Part shown: positions 48,871 through 61,545 of the stretch, piece after piece
Numbering within the stretch: the stretch's first letter is position 1
Layout of the letters: every line of letters begins with the position of its first letter
Source: Diadema setosum
Lineage: Eukaryota; Echinodermata; Echinoidea; Diadematoida; Diadematidae
Assembly (NCBI RefSeq): GCF_964275005.1
Contig: NC_092689.1
Coordinates: forward strand, 11,939,479 to 12,003,478
Direction of reading: 5' to 3'
Length of the DNA: 64,000 bases
The notes under the pieces: model-generated
What the model saw: only the letters and a program-made list of their open reading frames with translations
Told to the model about the DNA's origin: nothing
The model's database searches: none
Translations under genes and position numbers: made by a program

Positions 48871-49550
48871 CCAACCAAAATGATCCATCATGCAAAATAA
48901 GATTGTATATACTAGCATCTGTGACATCATAAGCATGCTTTTTGCAACAAATTTACACTTTTCGTAATGCTGTAAAGAACCTGAGATACAGGTAAAAATA
49001 CATTTAGCTGTGGCGGCCATTTTGAATTTCAAGATGGCAGCCCTCAAATTGTATTAAAACAATATACAATATCAGGAAATGGTGCATCGGAATGTCTGGC
49101 ATCGCAAACATGTTTGTTGAATCACATTTGAACCTTATATGATGCTCACATTATGAGAATTGGGTCGAAATACAGTTAGATATGGCGGCCATTTTGAATT
49201 TTAAGATGGCCGCCAACCAAAATGATCCATCATTCAAAATAAGATTGTATATATTAGCATCTGTGACATCATAAGCATGCTTTTTGCAACAAATTTACAC
49301 TTTTCGTAATGCTGTAAAGAACCTGAGATACAGGTAAAATACATTTAGCTGTGGCGGCCATTTTGAATTTCAAGATGGCAGCCCTCAAATTGTATTAAAA
49401 CAATATACAATATCAGGAAATGGTGTATCGGAATGTCTGGCATCACAAACATGCTTTTTGAATCAAATTTGAACCTTATATGATGCTCACATTATGAGAA
49501 TTGGGTCAAAATACAGTTAGATATGGCGGCCATTTTGAAAATCAAAATGG
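48871..49550. repeat. Tandem duplication, 342-bp unit, inside the TIR transposon
   Basis: Two adjacent near-identical units (48871-49212 and 49213-about 49550) beginning 'ccaaccaaaatgatccatca'. Each contains two GGCGGCCATTTTGAATTT palindromes, so 342 bp equals two 171-bp periods. Confidence 0.85.
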
Positions 49551-49692
49551 CGGCTGAAGACGTGGTCGAAAAAATGGAACCAAAGTTTTTTTGGATTCAG
49601 CACCCCCAAATTGACCAAGTTAGCTAAAAAATCAATGTTGGCACTAAAATCTCACGGGAACCAATATTTCGACATAGCAGACCATACTAATT

Positions 49693-50138
49693 TCCGCGGG
49701 AGTCTGAAAAACGGATATCCCTGTGATCTGTTTATATTCACTAAAAATGCAGTGACGACACTTTCTGGTAATGATCTTGCCTCGCGTATTTTGACGCCAA
49801 TGCTAAATACCCAGGCACGAATATTTCTCAATGGCATAGATATCTCAAATCAACTGAGTCTACCCAACGCCAGGCATGATGTCACATCTTAAAAAAGAAA
49901 AAGAGATAGTTGCTGGGTATTCCCCGCAAGGCGGAGGCCGTGAATCCTTGCGGGGTTAATAGCAATTTCTATTGCTTGTTCGCCGCTACGGCACTTTTGT
50001 TTGGAAGCCGCTGAGTGTTAAAAGCGCAGCTTACATTAGCTTGCTACTAATTGATTCCAGCTACCATTAGCGTGAAGTTGCTTCCTCACACCGCACAGTT
50101 CATCCAGACAAGCTGTCCCCAACAAATATACCGTGATC
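49693..50138 (+). promoter_or_regulatory. Conserved 5' flank / candidate 5' UTR of gene B
   Basis: Counterpart of 9640-10042, starting immediately after the 4.0-kb transposon. The transposon therefore sits about 450 bp upstream of the gene B start codon and may separate or supply regulatory sequence. Confidence 0.35.
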
Positions 50139-50199
50139 ATGGACATAATGACGGAGTTATGTTTGGTGGTCTGCTGTCTTCTTCTTGGGATGAAGTCAG
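50139..50199 (+). CDS. Gene B exon 1: signal peptide
   Basis: 61 bases to CAG|GTGAGT. Leader core [10 protein letters not shown]. Start context 'gatcATGg' is identical to gene A. Confidence 0.8.
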
Positions 50200-51332
50200 G
50201 TGAGTGAAATAACCCTGCGGGTTCCTTCTAGGTCTTACTCCTCCTTCAGAAATGAGAACCCTCGCTCTTTACGTTGACAATACCGTACTACCGGCCTACC
50301 AATTTGTATTGTGAGAACATGATGGGCTTTGAGCTATGCCCATGTTGAAGACCCTGTCGTTCTCCCGTTTTATAGGTAATCTGTCGTAGGCCTACGATTG
50401 CGGACTGTATTTCGGGACGCATTGTTAATTGTTACCATTTTCCTGATGGATCTCAGCTTGGTACCACCGCCTGGGCATTTTGCTCATATAGGGCCATATA
50501 AGTCATTCCATGACATTTCATGCTATTTTCAGCGAATATTAACACTATAAAGAATCTCTTTTTTTTCACAAATTAAACCAGTGGTAACAGTGCCTGTTTG
50601 CTCATATAGGTTAAAAGGCATGCATATAAATGTATGTAAAGGAATATATGTATATATTATACATATATTTATGGAATTGAGAAAGATCTTGCTTTGACAG
50701 CGTCGGGTAATTTGCCAGAAATAAAAAGAAATAATCAACTTGAAAATGTCCAATTAGGGATGTACCAGCTTATGAAGGATTTTAGAAGTATTATATACAA
50801 TATTGTAACTTGATTCTTTCATCTACGGATTGTCAATCATGGCTGTGAGCAAAAGACACTTATATGTACACCAATCAATTCTGTCTGTATATAGTATGCC
50901 CATAAACCAATTGTTCGGGCCAATTTAGGCCAGTTATTCGACAAACTAAAACATAAGAACATATAATAGTGGCATTTACAAAGGGAGCCAGGCAGCCTTG
51001 AAAGTATCTTGTGCTTGTATTAGGATGCCTACGCATGAAAATACACTTCGCACCTGTACTTACATTTTGCATCCTTCGGTTTGGGATTTGGGTTGTTTTT
51101 CAGTTTTATTTGTTTGTTTTGTTTTCTTTTGTTTGTTTTGTTTCTGGTTTGTGCTTTGTTTTGTTTTGTTTTGTTTTGTTTTGTTTTTACATTTCGATGT
51201 TTGAACAGCTCCCCCAGGCTGAACAACAAGAATTAATGTAAGGCAGTATGAAAACAGAGTACATAATCTATATCATTGTTAATTGTCATAGGTTAAATTT
51301 TAAACGTCAAATGCACCCGGCTGCTTGAGGTA

Positions 51333-51372
<40 letters not shown>

Positions 51373-52179
51373 CAAATTGTGTATATATAACATGTTCCTT
51401 CTATAATAATCGTGACTTCGTTACTCCTGAGTATTTTACGATGTGAGTATTATATCTAATATCTTTTGTATTGTACGAAATTACGAGTACTTCATTTTTT
51501 GTTTCGTTTTGTTTTGTATACTTTTCTTTTCTTTTCTTTTCGTTTTGGAACAAAGAACAATAATAGTTTTCCCAGAGTTCAAAAACATATTCTTACTTTC
51601 TATAACTATCAATTCAAACCCATTTTAAAGGTTTTTCTGAATTTGTACAACTTGTAGTAATATTAATGAAATAGGACAAAATTAATATCTTAGCAAACAT
51701 TGCCGTATCATCTGCATAAGATGGGCAATTTCATGAGAAACTACAGTTTTAAGTTACAGATATCAAGAAAAAAAAAGGGCCAGTTGAAAATGTATCCTTG
51801 GACCCCCAATTTCACAAAACATATACATGAAGAGTTTGTTTGCAAAAACCGATAAGTCCATTTTTGAAGATTTTGAAGTAAGGTCTCTGTCATAAAGTAC
51901 AAAATAATACCTTTTAAATGATATATTGGTCACTACATATAAAGGTACATTTTTGAAGTTATGGTCAAAAGAAGCAAAAATTTTCTTATTATTCTCTTTA
52001 TTTTCATTGACCTTTAATCGCAAATATCTCCATTTGGCAAATATGGACTTATCGGTTTTTGCGAACAAACTCTTCACATACATATTCGTATATTGCTTGA
52101 GTAATGCACTGCATTTATTAGTGAACAGACCAATCAAACCAGGTTATGATGCAGATTACAAATACCAGTGGACACCGGC

Positions 52180-52231
<52 letters not shown>

Positions 52232-52473
52232 GAAAGCGTTTGCGCGCTTAAATAGTTATAAGGATTAAGAATTGAAGGAAGAGATTGTGACAAGAATTTA
52301 CCCATGAAGATAGCCTTTAAAATATGGGAATATTATCCAGTTTACGCGTTTAAATTTCGTACAATGTTATATATCTGTACTTGCTAAATACTGTTAAAAC
52401 GTACAAATCCATAGCGCATTTTTCAGAAGCAAGAAAGGGGGTTTATTTTTGGTTTTCCTAAAGTTTCCATTCA

Positions 52474-52528
<55 letters not shown>

Positions 52529-55500
52529 GCTGAATTGCAGCAAGATGATAGCCGTAACTCTTCATACAATACTGATTTTATATCAGTTTGCTCCCATGCC
52601 TACTCCTTTTGAGACATAAGACATAAATTGTAACCAAATGAACTTTCCAAGTAAATTTCGAATCTACCTCCAGGAATTGGGTTGAATCTGTACAAATGTG
52701 TGCAACATCACTATCATCACTAAATTTGGCAAAAAGGCTGTCCTATAAAATCAGTTCTGCCCTTGCACATCCAGATAATGAAAACATTATATCTAAACCA
52801 GTGTGATATGCTAACTATCATTATTGTGTACTAATGATGTCTACGATCTTTAAATAAAAATATCTACACGATATAAGAAGTACAAAATACATTAGTGTCA
52901 TCATCGGCAAACAATGCACATGACAATGATGCACCTAAAGTAAACCCTTTCCTGAGGGATGTCACATTCTATGATGAATGTTAAGGAACTAAAGGCCCTA
53001 TATCGCCATTGTATTGAACAAATTTGGACAACATCTATTAGAAATGCAACTTTTAAGCAAGGAAAGATTAATTCCTCTTCCATGATACTATTTCATTCGG
53101 ACGTGTGTACTCTCTCAAAAACTTTCCTGGTTTGAGTACAACATAACTGGTTCTTGGAATATTCTCTGTATTGATTATGTCTTACTCATCAGTTTTCACC
53201 TACAATCTCAATTGGATATTGCTCCGGATGTGAGAAAAATTGACGTGCAAATTTAAATTGTTGCAGCTTTCTATATGGAGAATATTACGCACGTGATGGC
53301 GAGAGCTTTTTGAAACTTCAGTTCTGTTAGAATTGGCCAAACATTCATCGTTTAATGATGCTATGCAGTCATGAACATGAGAAGTAACAGTATAAGTGAC
53401 ATTATGATCCGAAGCACATTTGAACTATCTGAAGTCGTATCTGGATGTCTTCCTCGAATCTGTAAAAATCATTTGCCAAAACCGAAATGAATTCGAATCA
53501 TAATAGCTTCCCTATATTTGAGCACATCGTCAGCAAATCTTCTTGTTCTTTTTTTTATTGTCAATGTTCCGTTGCACACGTGATACAAAGTACCTAATAC
53601 CTATACCATTAATTTCGTCTCTTCATTCTCCGAGAAAATCTTAATTGAAGCACTTTCATCAAACTATGGGATCTTAACCTTATTTACATGTATAAGTACT
53701 ACATGCTTATGTAGAAACATTTTCTGATACATATTTTGTTCCAAGCCGGAGTCACGCAAAATTCAAAGGGTCATAAGCCCAAAGACATCGAGAATGACAG
53801 ATCTATCTCATGTCTGATCATACCATGTAATAGGGATTCGTGTGTGTTAATTTGTGTGCGTGTGTAGTTATTGTATTTTATGTTTTTGTTTATTATGTAC
53901 ATCAACTTGGCAATGATTGGAACATCAGTGTGATTTTGTGATTCTGTGTTATTTATTCACAGCATCCCCCTATCTTTATATGCGACCTCATAACGTTAAT
54001 GGTACGGTGGGGGGAGAAGTTAGGCTGAACTGTACCGTTGACATAGACAGTGACTACGGAGATGGGGGTACGCCACACAGGGCCGTTCGATGGTTTCGCG
54101 GCATAGACCACCAAGAACTGGGTCCTGGTGCCTCGCATACCAACCCAAGAATCTCTACGACTCCGCATATCCGTTATAATTGGGTCAACAACGAGGTAGG
54201 TCTATGATAGAGTAAAATCAATTTCCACTCGTTCTTGTGACATTCTGAGCTTTGATTATTGGTAAAGTGAACTGTAATAGACTTGAATAAGGTGCTAAGA
54301 TTGAATACCTGCCATTTTTCTCGAATCATCGAGAGAACAGACACATTCCCACGACAACCGTCACAGTCATAATACTAACTATACACCAAGAACATTGAAA
54401 ATGAAAAAAAAAAATCGCAGTTTTTGTATTTATTTCATGAAGTATTTATTGTAAAAAAAAATAACATAAAACCATTATGTACATGTTGCTAGAGGTGTCA
54501 GTAATACAATGGTATACATTGTAATGTATGATATTGTGCTTGGTTACCATGATAACCAAATGCCTATAGGTGATTTGTTACCACAAAAATGCATGCCTAC
54601 TACTTGCTGTAAACTTATTTTTTTTTGTTCATTTTTGGTAGATAGATGCAACTAAAAAAAAAAACAAAAAAACAAAAAAAAAAAAACTTTCTTCTGGATT
54701 ATTTTTGAAAAATAATTTTCCTGTTGCCACGGCAACCGGTGTTATCCAATCGGGATTCAGCTGCCAATAACTTATAAAGAACATATATCAAAATGCTCAA
54801 CTAGGTTATTAAGCATGTCCTTCTGCATAAGTGTACCAAATTTGGGAAGAAAATATTGAAGTATTCTGAAGTTATAGTAAAACTTAATAACAAAGGTAAA
54901 TAAAAACACATTTTTTTTTTTTTTTTTAACGGCGATTGAAAATGCCGATGTCATTTGTTTATAGTCGTAGTTTTCTTATTCTTTGCTCTGCTGCGAACAC
55001 TTTGAGCCTGCTTAGGTAAGCTGAAGTGGGAATGTTTCACGTACCAAGAATTTAAGTCGAACTTCATTTTTGGAAATTAAAATCGACTTAAGGTCATGCT
55101 TTGCCGTTGGTTTTTCTTTTCAGTTTCATCTAATGTTTTCAGAATCCTCTACAAATTGTTATCAAAATTTTCAGGAAAAAAAAAAATCTGTGTCTCATAA
55201 TTTATAGTGTTGATTTGGATTGGTTTTTATTTCTGCCTTTTTCCAAATCACATATAACGAAAGAATACATATATTTAGAAATGAACATTACACGACGCAT
55301 AAGCTAGCATACTGTGTTACAAAAAGTAGGCCTATATTATACATACACTATGAACATGACAGTTGTATGAGACGTATAGCATAATATCACTCACAACACC
55401 CCCCCCCCCCAAAAAAAAAGTGTTCAGAAGGAAATCGTGGAATTGACAGTTGTAAATTATGTATAATTATAATGACTGAATATTCATTCAGAATATGTCA

Positions 55501-58500
55501 TGTCGTTACATTAAACAAATTTCAGGAAAAAAAATAAACAAGGGATTTGAATGAATTGATTTTGAAATTTAGCATTTTTAGACATTACAATAACAGAAAA
55601 GCAGGAGAATGCGATCAAAATCAGCAGCTTGACATCTGTTTGACATCTGACCTCTGGATAAAATTCGAAACTCAAATTCAAATTACTTAACTGTATAACG
55701 GACGTGTTGTAAAAATATAGAATCAGTAATCAAATCCAAATATCGTGATAGTTTATGAAGTCAAAAATAGAGGGAAAATTCAAAATAATTATCATTTTAT
55801 TTGTTTTCAATGGGCATTCTTTATGATAATACGTTGCTGAGGTGAGTTCTGTGCTGTGCTGTGCTGTGCTGTGTTGTACATGCCATGAAATGCAATTTTG
55901 TTAATCTCACGTCTTAATTGGGCATGTAATACATAATTAGGTTTACTTCTAATATATTTATGTATCATATAAATATCTATTCCATATTTCTGTTTACAAA
56001 TCAATTCATATATACAGCAAATTACTAAATTCCTAATATTGGAACCTGCGTTTACAAGCTTTGCTTTTGCGGTTCCATCATACTTCACAAGTTATAGAGA
56101 ATTGTCTTATGTACATTATACATACGCTGACACACTTTCTGTCCATGACCCGATTTATAACATATTTTGTATCTTGCTTGGTTTGTATTCTTTTTTTTTT
56201 AATGTATCTCGATGAAATGTATCTCAAGTGAAATATGAAAATAAATATGCTGGAACTCTTTACTGTGTCTCGTCTCGAGTGTAAGACCGGTGCAGTTTCA
56301 GTTATTCAATTCAATTCAATATAACGGTATTAACTGTTTACGGGTTAACATTAAAAAAAAACACCAAAATTTCTTATTACTCATACTTAACTGTATTTCA
56401 ATTAAAGATATTTTGTCATAAGTGCCTTATACAAATATAATTTAATGGTTGCCTTATTACTCAGAGAGATTATTCCAAACGTCTGGTTCATGGTGTCTAA
56501 TTGACTTATGTACTATCATTATAGCTTGAGATTGTGGAGGTGATAATCTTTGGAATGTCCAGTTGGGTAAGCATGGATGCTGGATTTCACAATGAATAGG
56601 TTGTGGAACGAGGAAGGGAGTGTGTTGGATGTGTACATGAATATTGCGCATTGTAAAACATGAATATCATTCATTGTCAGAGTTTTCAAGTTAGAGAATA
56701 TCCCCTCAGAGTTTGCAAGTTGATGTGAGTTGGTATAGATGCGGAGTTAATGCCTGCATGGAAACGTCTCCAAAATTGACAGTTAGTTGTAGAATATTGT
56801 TGAAGTCACACACAGCCTATAACCGTGATTTTAAGCTGAAATATGTCGATTTAAGATCGACTTAAAATCTTTGCGAAATACCCCCAGCATCCACAGGATG
56901 TTGCCGCCCTATAGGCCTGAGCCACCTCCCTGGCCTAAGCGTGTACCTACTACTCCTACTTGCCGGTTGCGGTGTAAGATATGTGTATCTTCAAATTCAA
57001 GAATTTCTTCCGTCGAGATGTTTTCATTGCAACTGATTGACAAATTGCCCTACATCGACGTAAATAAGCACTGAATTGATCAGTGTTTTAGTAGTAGCCA
57101 TGATAAAAAATCATGGGCGTACATACTCGAGCAGGATTCGAACCTACGACCTCCTGATCACCGAACAGGCGTCATCTCCACTAGACCACCGAGCTTTCGC
57201 CCGAAAGCAAGTGTTGGTTCTAATCCTTATAGCATGCAGCGGGTACTGCTTTGTTATTCAAATTCAAGAATTTCTTCCGTCGAGATGTTTTCATTGCAAC
57301 TGATTGACAAATTGCCCTACATCGACGTAAATAAGTGATCAGGAGGTCGTAGGTTCGAATCCTGCTCGAGTATGTACGCCCATGATTTTTTATCATGGCT
57401 ACTACTAAAACACTGATCAATTCAGTGCTTATTTACGTCGATGTAGGGCAATTTGTCAATCTATGTGTATCTTGTTTGTGTTTTTAGGCCGCATACACAA
57501 AATGTTCTTATAGTATTCAACATGTTGTAAATCATTGCTCTTGGAGTCCACATTGTCCATAGTCTTGCATTTTTATCGTTATCAAGGAGGTTACCTCCCT
57601 GATATTTCTTTATCTAATATGGGTGTGTATCATGATTACTGATTTGAACCGACTTAAAATTCAATTGAAATCTGAAACTGGTATCATCATCCCTGTATTT
57701 GCAGAAAGAGATCGTATCGGAGCTGATTATCAAGAACTTGATGAAGGAGGACGCTACCAACTACACGTGTTGTAAAGCGGACTACCAGTCTTGCTCAGAC
57801 CGTAATCGTCGCATTCATCATCAAGCTTACGTAAACTTGCTGCCTGCCTCTGGTGAGGAAACCCATTGAATGTAACTGGGCCCACTAAAAAAAGAGATTG
57901 TAATTGAACTTAATTTGCTTGTCTAGATAAAAAAAAAAAGAAGAGTGCGTTTCGTGTCCTTTTGTTTTTATTTTGTTATGAAAATGAGGGAGATGTTAAT
58001 GTTTCATTGTACTTCCAATTATTTTGTTTGTTGGAAATGAAATATATCAACTTGAACTTAAACTTGATATGAAATTTCAATAATCTATGCTTTTACAACC
58101 TCACATGCAAATTAGATGACACAAAGATGTCATCAGCTAACTATTTATCCATTAGATTAGCTTTGCACGTAAGTTATACTATAGAAATTAAATTTTGTTG
58201 GATAATAATGCTGCAATTACAACACATTTCCCCCGATGTGCTGTTATTGCTAGATAATTACTAGACTGCAACAATTTGAAAGTGAAGAATACATCTTGGT
58301 TCCAGTTTAAAAAAATGGAGCATTTACTCAAGATCAAATGAATAAATCAACAGAGGAGTTAATGGGTGATTGCATCATATCCTCCAATTGGCAATATTCC
58401 CCCAAAATTCCCCCAATAATGGCATTGTTCCATGAAATTATTATGTGAAACTTCTTTTGTGTATTTAGAGTGGGTGTTTGATTTTCATGAAACCTCTATA

Positions 58501-59878
58501 CACCACTGTGTTTGTCAATTTACTCTACACTTGTCAATGACGCATTAATATTGAACACTGACTTTGTGGAATTAAACTTTGAGTGCCGGTAGTGAAGCTT
58601 CATGCTCCAATGGCTGTCTCGCAATCAATAATGGACCTTCAGCTACTTTCTGCCAAATACGTTTGGCAAAAAGGGGAAACACACAAAGACCTGGGAAACT
58701 GGTATGACGCAAATGACGCAAATGCGGGGAAAGCAAGACACGTCACTTAGAAAGGCACAATAGGAAGGTAGATCTTTTTTCCCTTGTCTGTTTTGTGACA
58801 TACAGTGCACTTAACGAACATGGTTATAACGAGATTCTGGATACAACGAAGTAAAATTTAGGGCCCAAAATTTTCAACTCACTGTATTTGCATTGTTTGT
58901 TCGTTCGGTTGTAATGCAATTTCGATATATAACGAAAGGTATATAACTGGTTCCGAGGACTTTGTTACATCGGGGATCCAGTATACATGTATACACATAC
59001 ACTCAACAACAAAAAAAGTAAGTTCGCTCCTTGCATTTTTGAGTATATCTCAAAAAGCAATTTACCGATTTTCATAATTCAAACGGGAGTGGATAGGAAA
59101 TTTTATTACTCATGACATTAATGGCATATCATTGCCACCATGCAGATATCATTGTTGGTGTGAAAAAAATGAATTTTTATGTCAAAATGCATGGAAAAAA
59201 GTTGCACTTTAGTGATTTGCATTGACTTTTCACAAATACTTGGTCGGCCATTTCTTGGCAGATCTTTGACCACTCCAGTTTCCCTATACTTTGCTCTAAG
59301 TTTCCTTGTGGCATTGGGCGAAACCCCTAGTCTCCTGGCCACCTCCTTAACAGGAACCCCAGCTTCAAGAAAAGCTGTAGCTCTCCCTCTTTCAAAAATT
59401 TGCAGACGCGACATGATGCAAAATGGCCATAAGCACATAAATGTGATCAACCCAAGTTGATATTAAAAAGCACTTACTATGGCTTCGACCAACATTTTCA
59501 TATTGAAAAGGCCTATTGTTTAAAAAGTATGCCTAATATATGTTTAAAAGGGAAGCACGTTATACCTGATGAAATTCCTAAGAATTACCTAACAAGTTAA
59601 AAAGGTCATTTGCTTAATTGCATAGGAAATATACACAATATGCTTCATATAACCTTAAGTGCCACTTTTTTTCCCACGCATTTTTACATAAAACGCATTT
59701 TTCACACCAATAATGATATCTGGTGGCAATGATATGCCATTCATGTTATGAGTAATAAATATAATTCCCTATCCATTCCCGTTTGAATTATGAAAATCGG
59801 TAAAATTCTTTTTGAGATATATCCAAAATTGCTAGGGGGAACCTAACTTTTTTGATTGAGTGTTTATATATATATATA

Positions 59879-59937
<59 letters not shown>

Positions 59938-61498
59938 ACATATACATACATACATATATAATACGTAATCATGTATATACACATATAATTACATGTCTGT
60001 ATATGTGAAAACATAGACACACCATACGTATATGTTTCTGTTTGTGTTTGTGTATGTTTCATGTATTAGGCCTATATATAATATAAATCTACATATTTCA
60101 TAGAAAATACCTGCGCCTGTGTGCACTGCCATGAGTTTGCTCAAGCTAGGTTGCAGAACTTCATCTTTGCATTGTCATTCTTTAACTTCAGATTTTGTCT
60201 CTCAGGATAAAAGCATGCGGTAATTAAAGGTCCAGTTTATCTTTGGCACCAGTGATTTTAAAAATTTTCCAGATATCACATTTGATGAATAAGTGTAAGT
60301 CTGTTGTATTACAAAACATTGCACTATATAAAATTTTCGCAGTAAGGCCTAAAATATAAGGAGATATCATTATTTTTCTCAATTTGCAGCAGACGGTTTA
60401 GTCTGGAAGCATTCTTATTATAACTATTTTTCACATTTTGTATATCTAACATCGATTGTACAGATTCAAAGTTTTACAGTGGCTGTTTCTATCCCTAACT
60501 GACATTTAAGAACTAAATGTATTTTAAAGCACTAATTGCTGGGCTTTTGGTTCATCTGCAAATGGTAAATTATGCCTTAAACCTGAGCCATACATCCCCT
60601 TTTCATTTATTTTCTTCAGAAGACACAAAGATCACTACCACTACCACCACCACCACTTCAAGACCCAGAACTCGTACAGCAGGTGAGTTTGCTTTAGTTG
60701 CATGCTTTTACAGGCGCCGATAATAACTATTGTAAAGTACAACGTGGGCCAGCACTATAGGCTTTCACTATGGCTATATTGATGTGGCATCTTTTGATGA
60801 AAGGATCAAGTGTTAATTCCGGGTGTTCAGTCGTAGAGGTGGAAATTCCACCTCTCTGGTTCAGTTCAATATTTGTGTCGCGATTTTTCAAGAGCTTGAC
60901 TATTTCATGCAAACGTAATAATTCTTTGTGCATGACTGTGTGTGAGTTATAATGCATCAATGCAAGTAATACAATAAATTCAACAAACTAAAAGTAATAT
61001 ATACTGCAATCACCTAAAGGGTTAGTGGCTATTCATCTATTGAATAGGTCCTACCAAGGAGGTGAGTTGGAGTTCAAATTGGCTGTAATCATTCAAACAG
61101 TTGTCAGTTTTCTATTGATGTACAAAAGAATTCCACATGTGTATTTGTGCCTATGATGATCGATAGTCAATGCTGCCTTCGAGCTGAACAATCTGAAGAT
61201 CAATTTCGAACGTTTACATAATGTTGGCTATATTTTGCTTGTTTATCTATTAGATATTAATCAGAGCTGTCACAGCTGTTTAAAACTGCACCATCCTGGA
61301 AAGACAGTTTGATCACTTTTCCATGCAGAAATGACAATAATGATAATGAACGCATCCCAGTTATCTGTCACTGTATAATAGACCACTGGATACAAACCTG
61401 GTTTGTTCATTTATGCATTATTTTGTTTTGGAATGATATTTTCCTGTTTTTATTGTTTTGTCTGAGATGAAGATTTTGTTGTTGTTGCTGTTTTTTGG

Positions 61499-61545
<47 letters not shown>

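Larger units (their letters stand above)
45646..49689. mobile_element. 4.0-kb TIR transposon inserted in unit B
   Basis: Long inverted ends (about 130-150 bp; outer TAGTA, inner 'gtgagatttt' and 'tcttcagccgcc'), flanked by ATT (45643-45645 and 49690-49692). Unit A keeps the empty site 'acatttccgcagg' near 9645. Subterminal palindromes of the type GGCGGCCATTTTGAA...AAGATGGC recur about every 171 bp at both ends. The centre holds a decayed gene (47515-48243). The superfamily was not assigned: a 3-bp ATT duplication and TAGTA ends do not match one I know well. Confidence 0.75.
54196..57704 (+). other. Gene B intron 2
   Basis: A 3.5-kb phase-0 intron, 1.6 kb longer than its paralogue. It has A-rich or T-rich edges of an inserted segment (about 54400-54960), LINE 3' fragments (about 55205-56790) and an inverted SINE dimer (56992-57462). 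Confidence 0.65.
57853..60619 (+). other. Gene B intron 3
   Basis: A 2.77-kb phase-1 intron. It holds the decayed pogo-like MITE shared with gene A (about 58802-58980), a Tc1 relic (58998-59863), an (AT)n tract (59866-59934) and a TTAA MITE (60228-60576). Confidence 0.65.

Noticed and set aside
57129..57199. Functional tRNA gene
   Set aside because: A and B boxes are present but the cloverleaf is imperfect and it is embedded in a repeated SINE structure.
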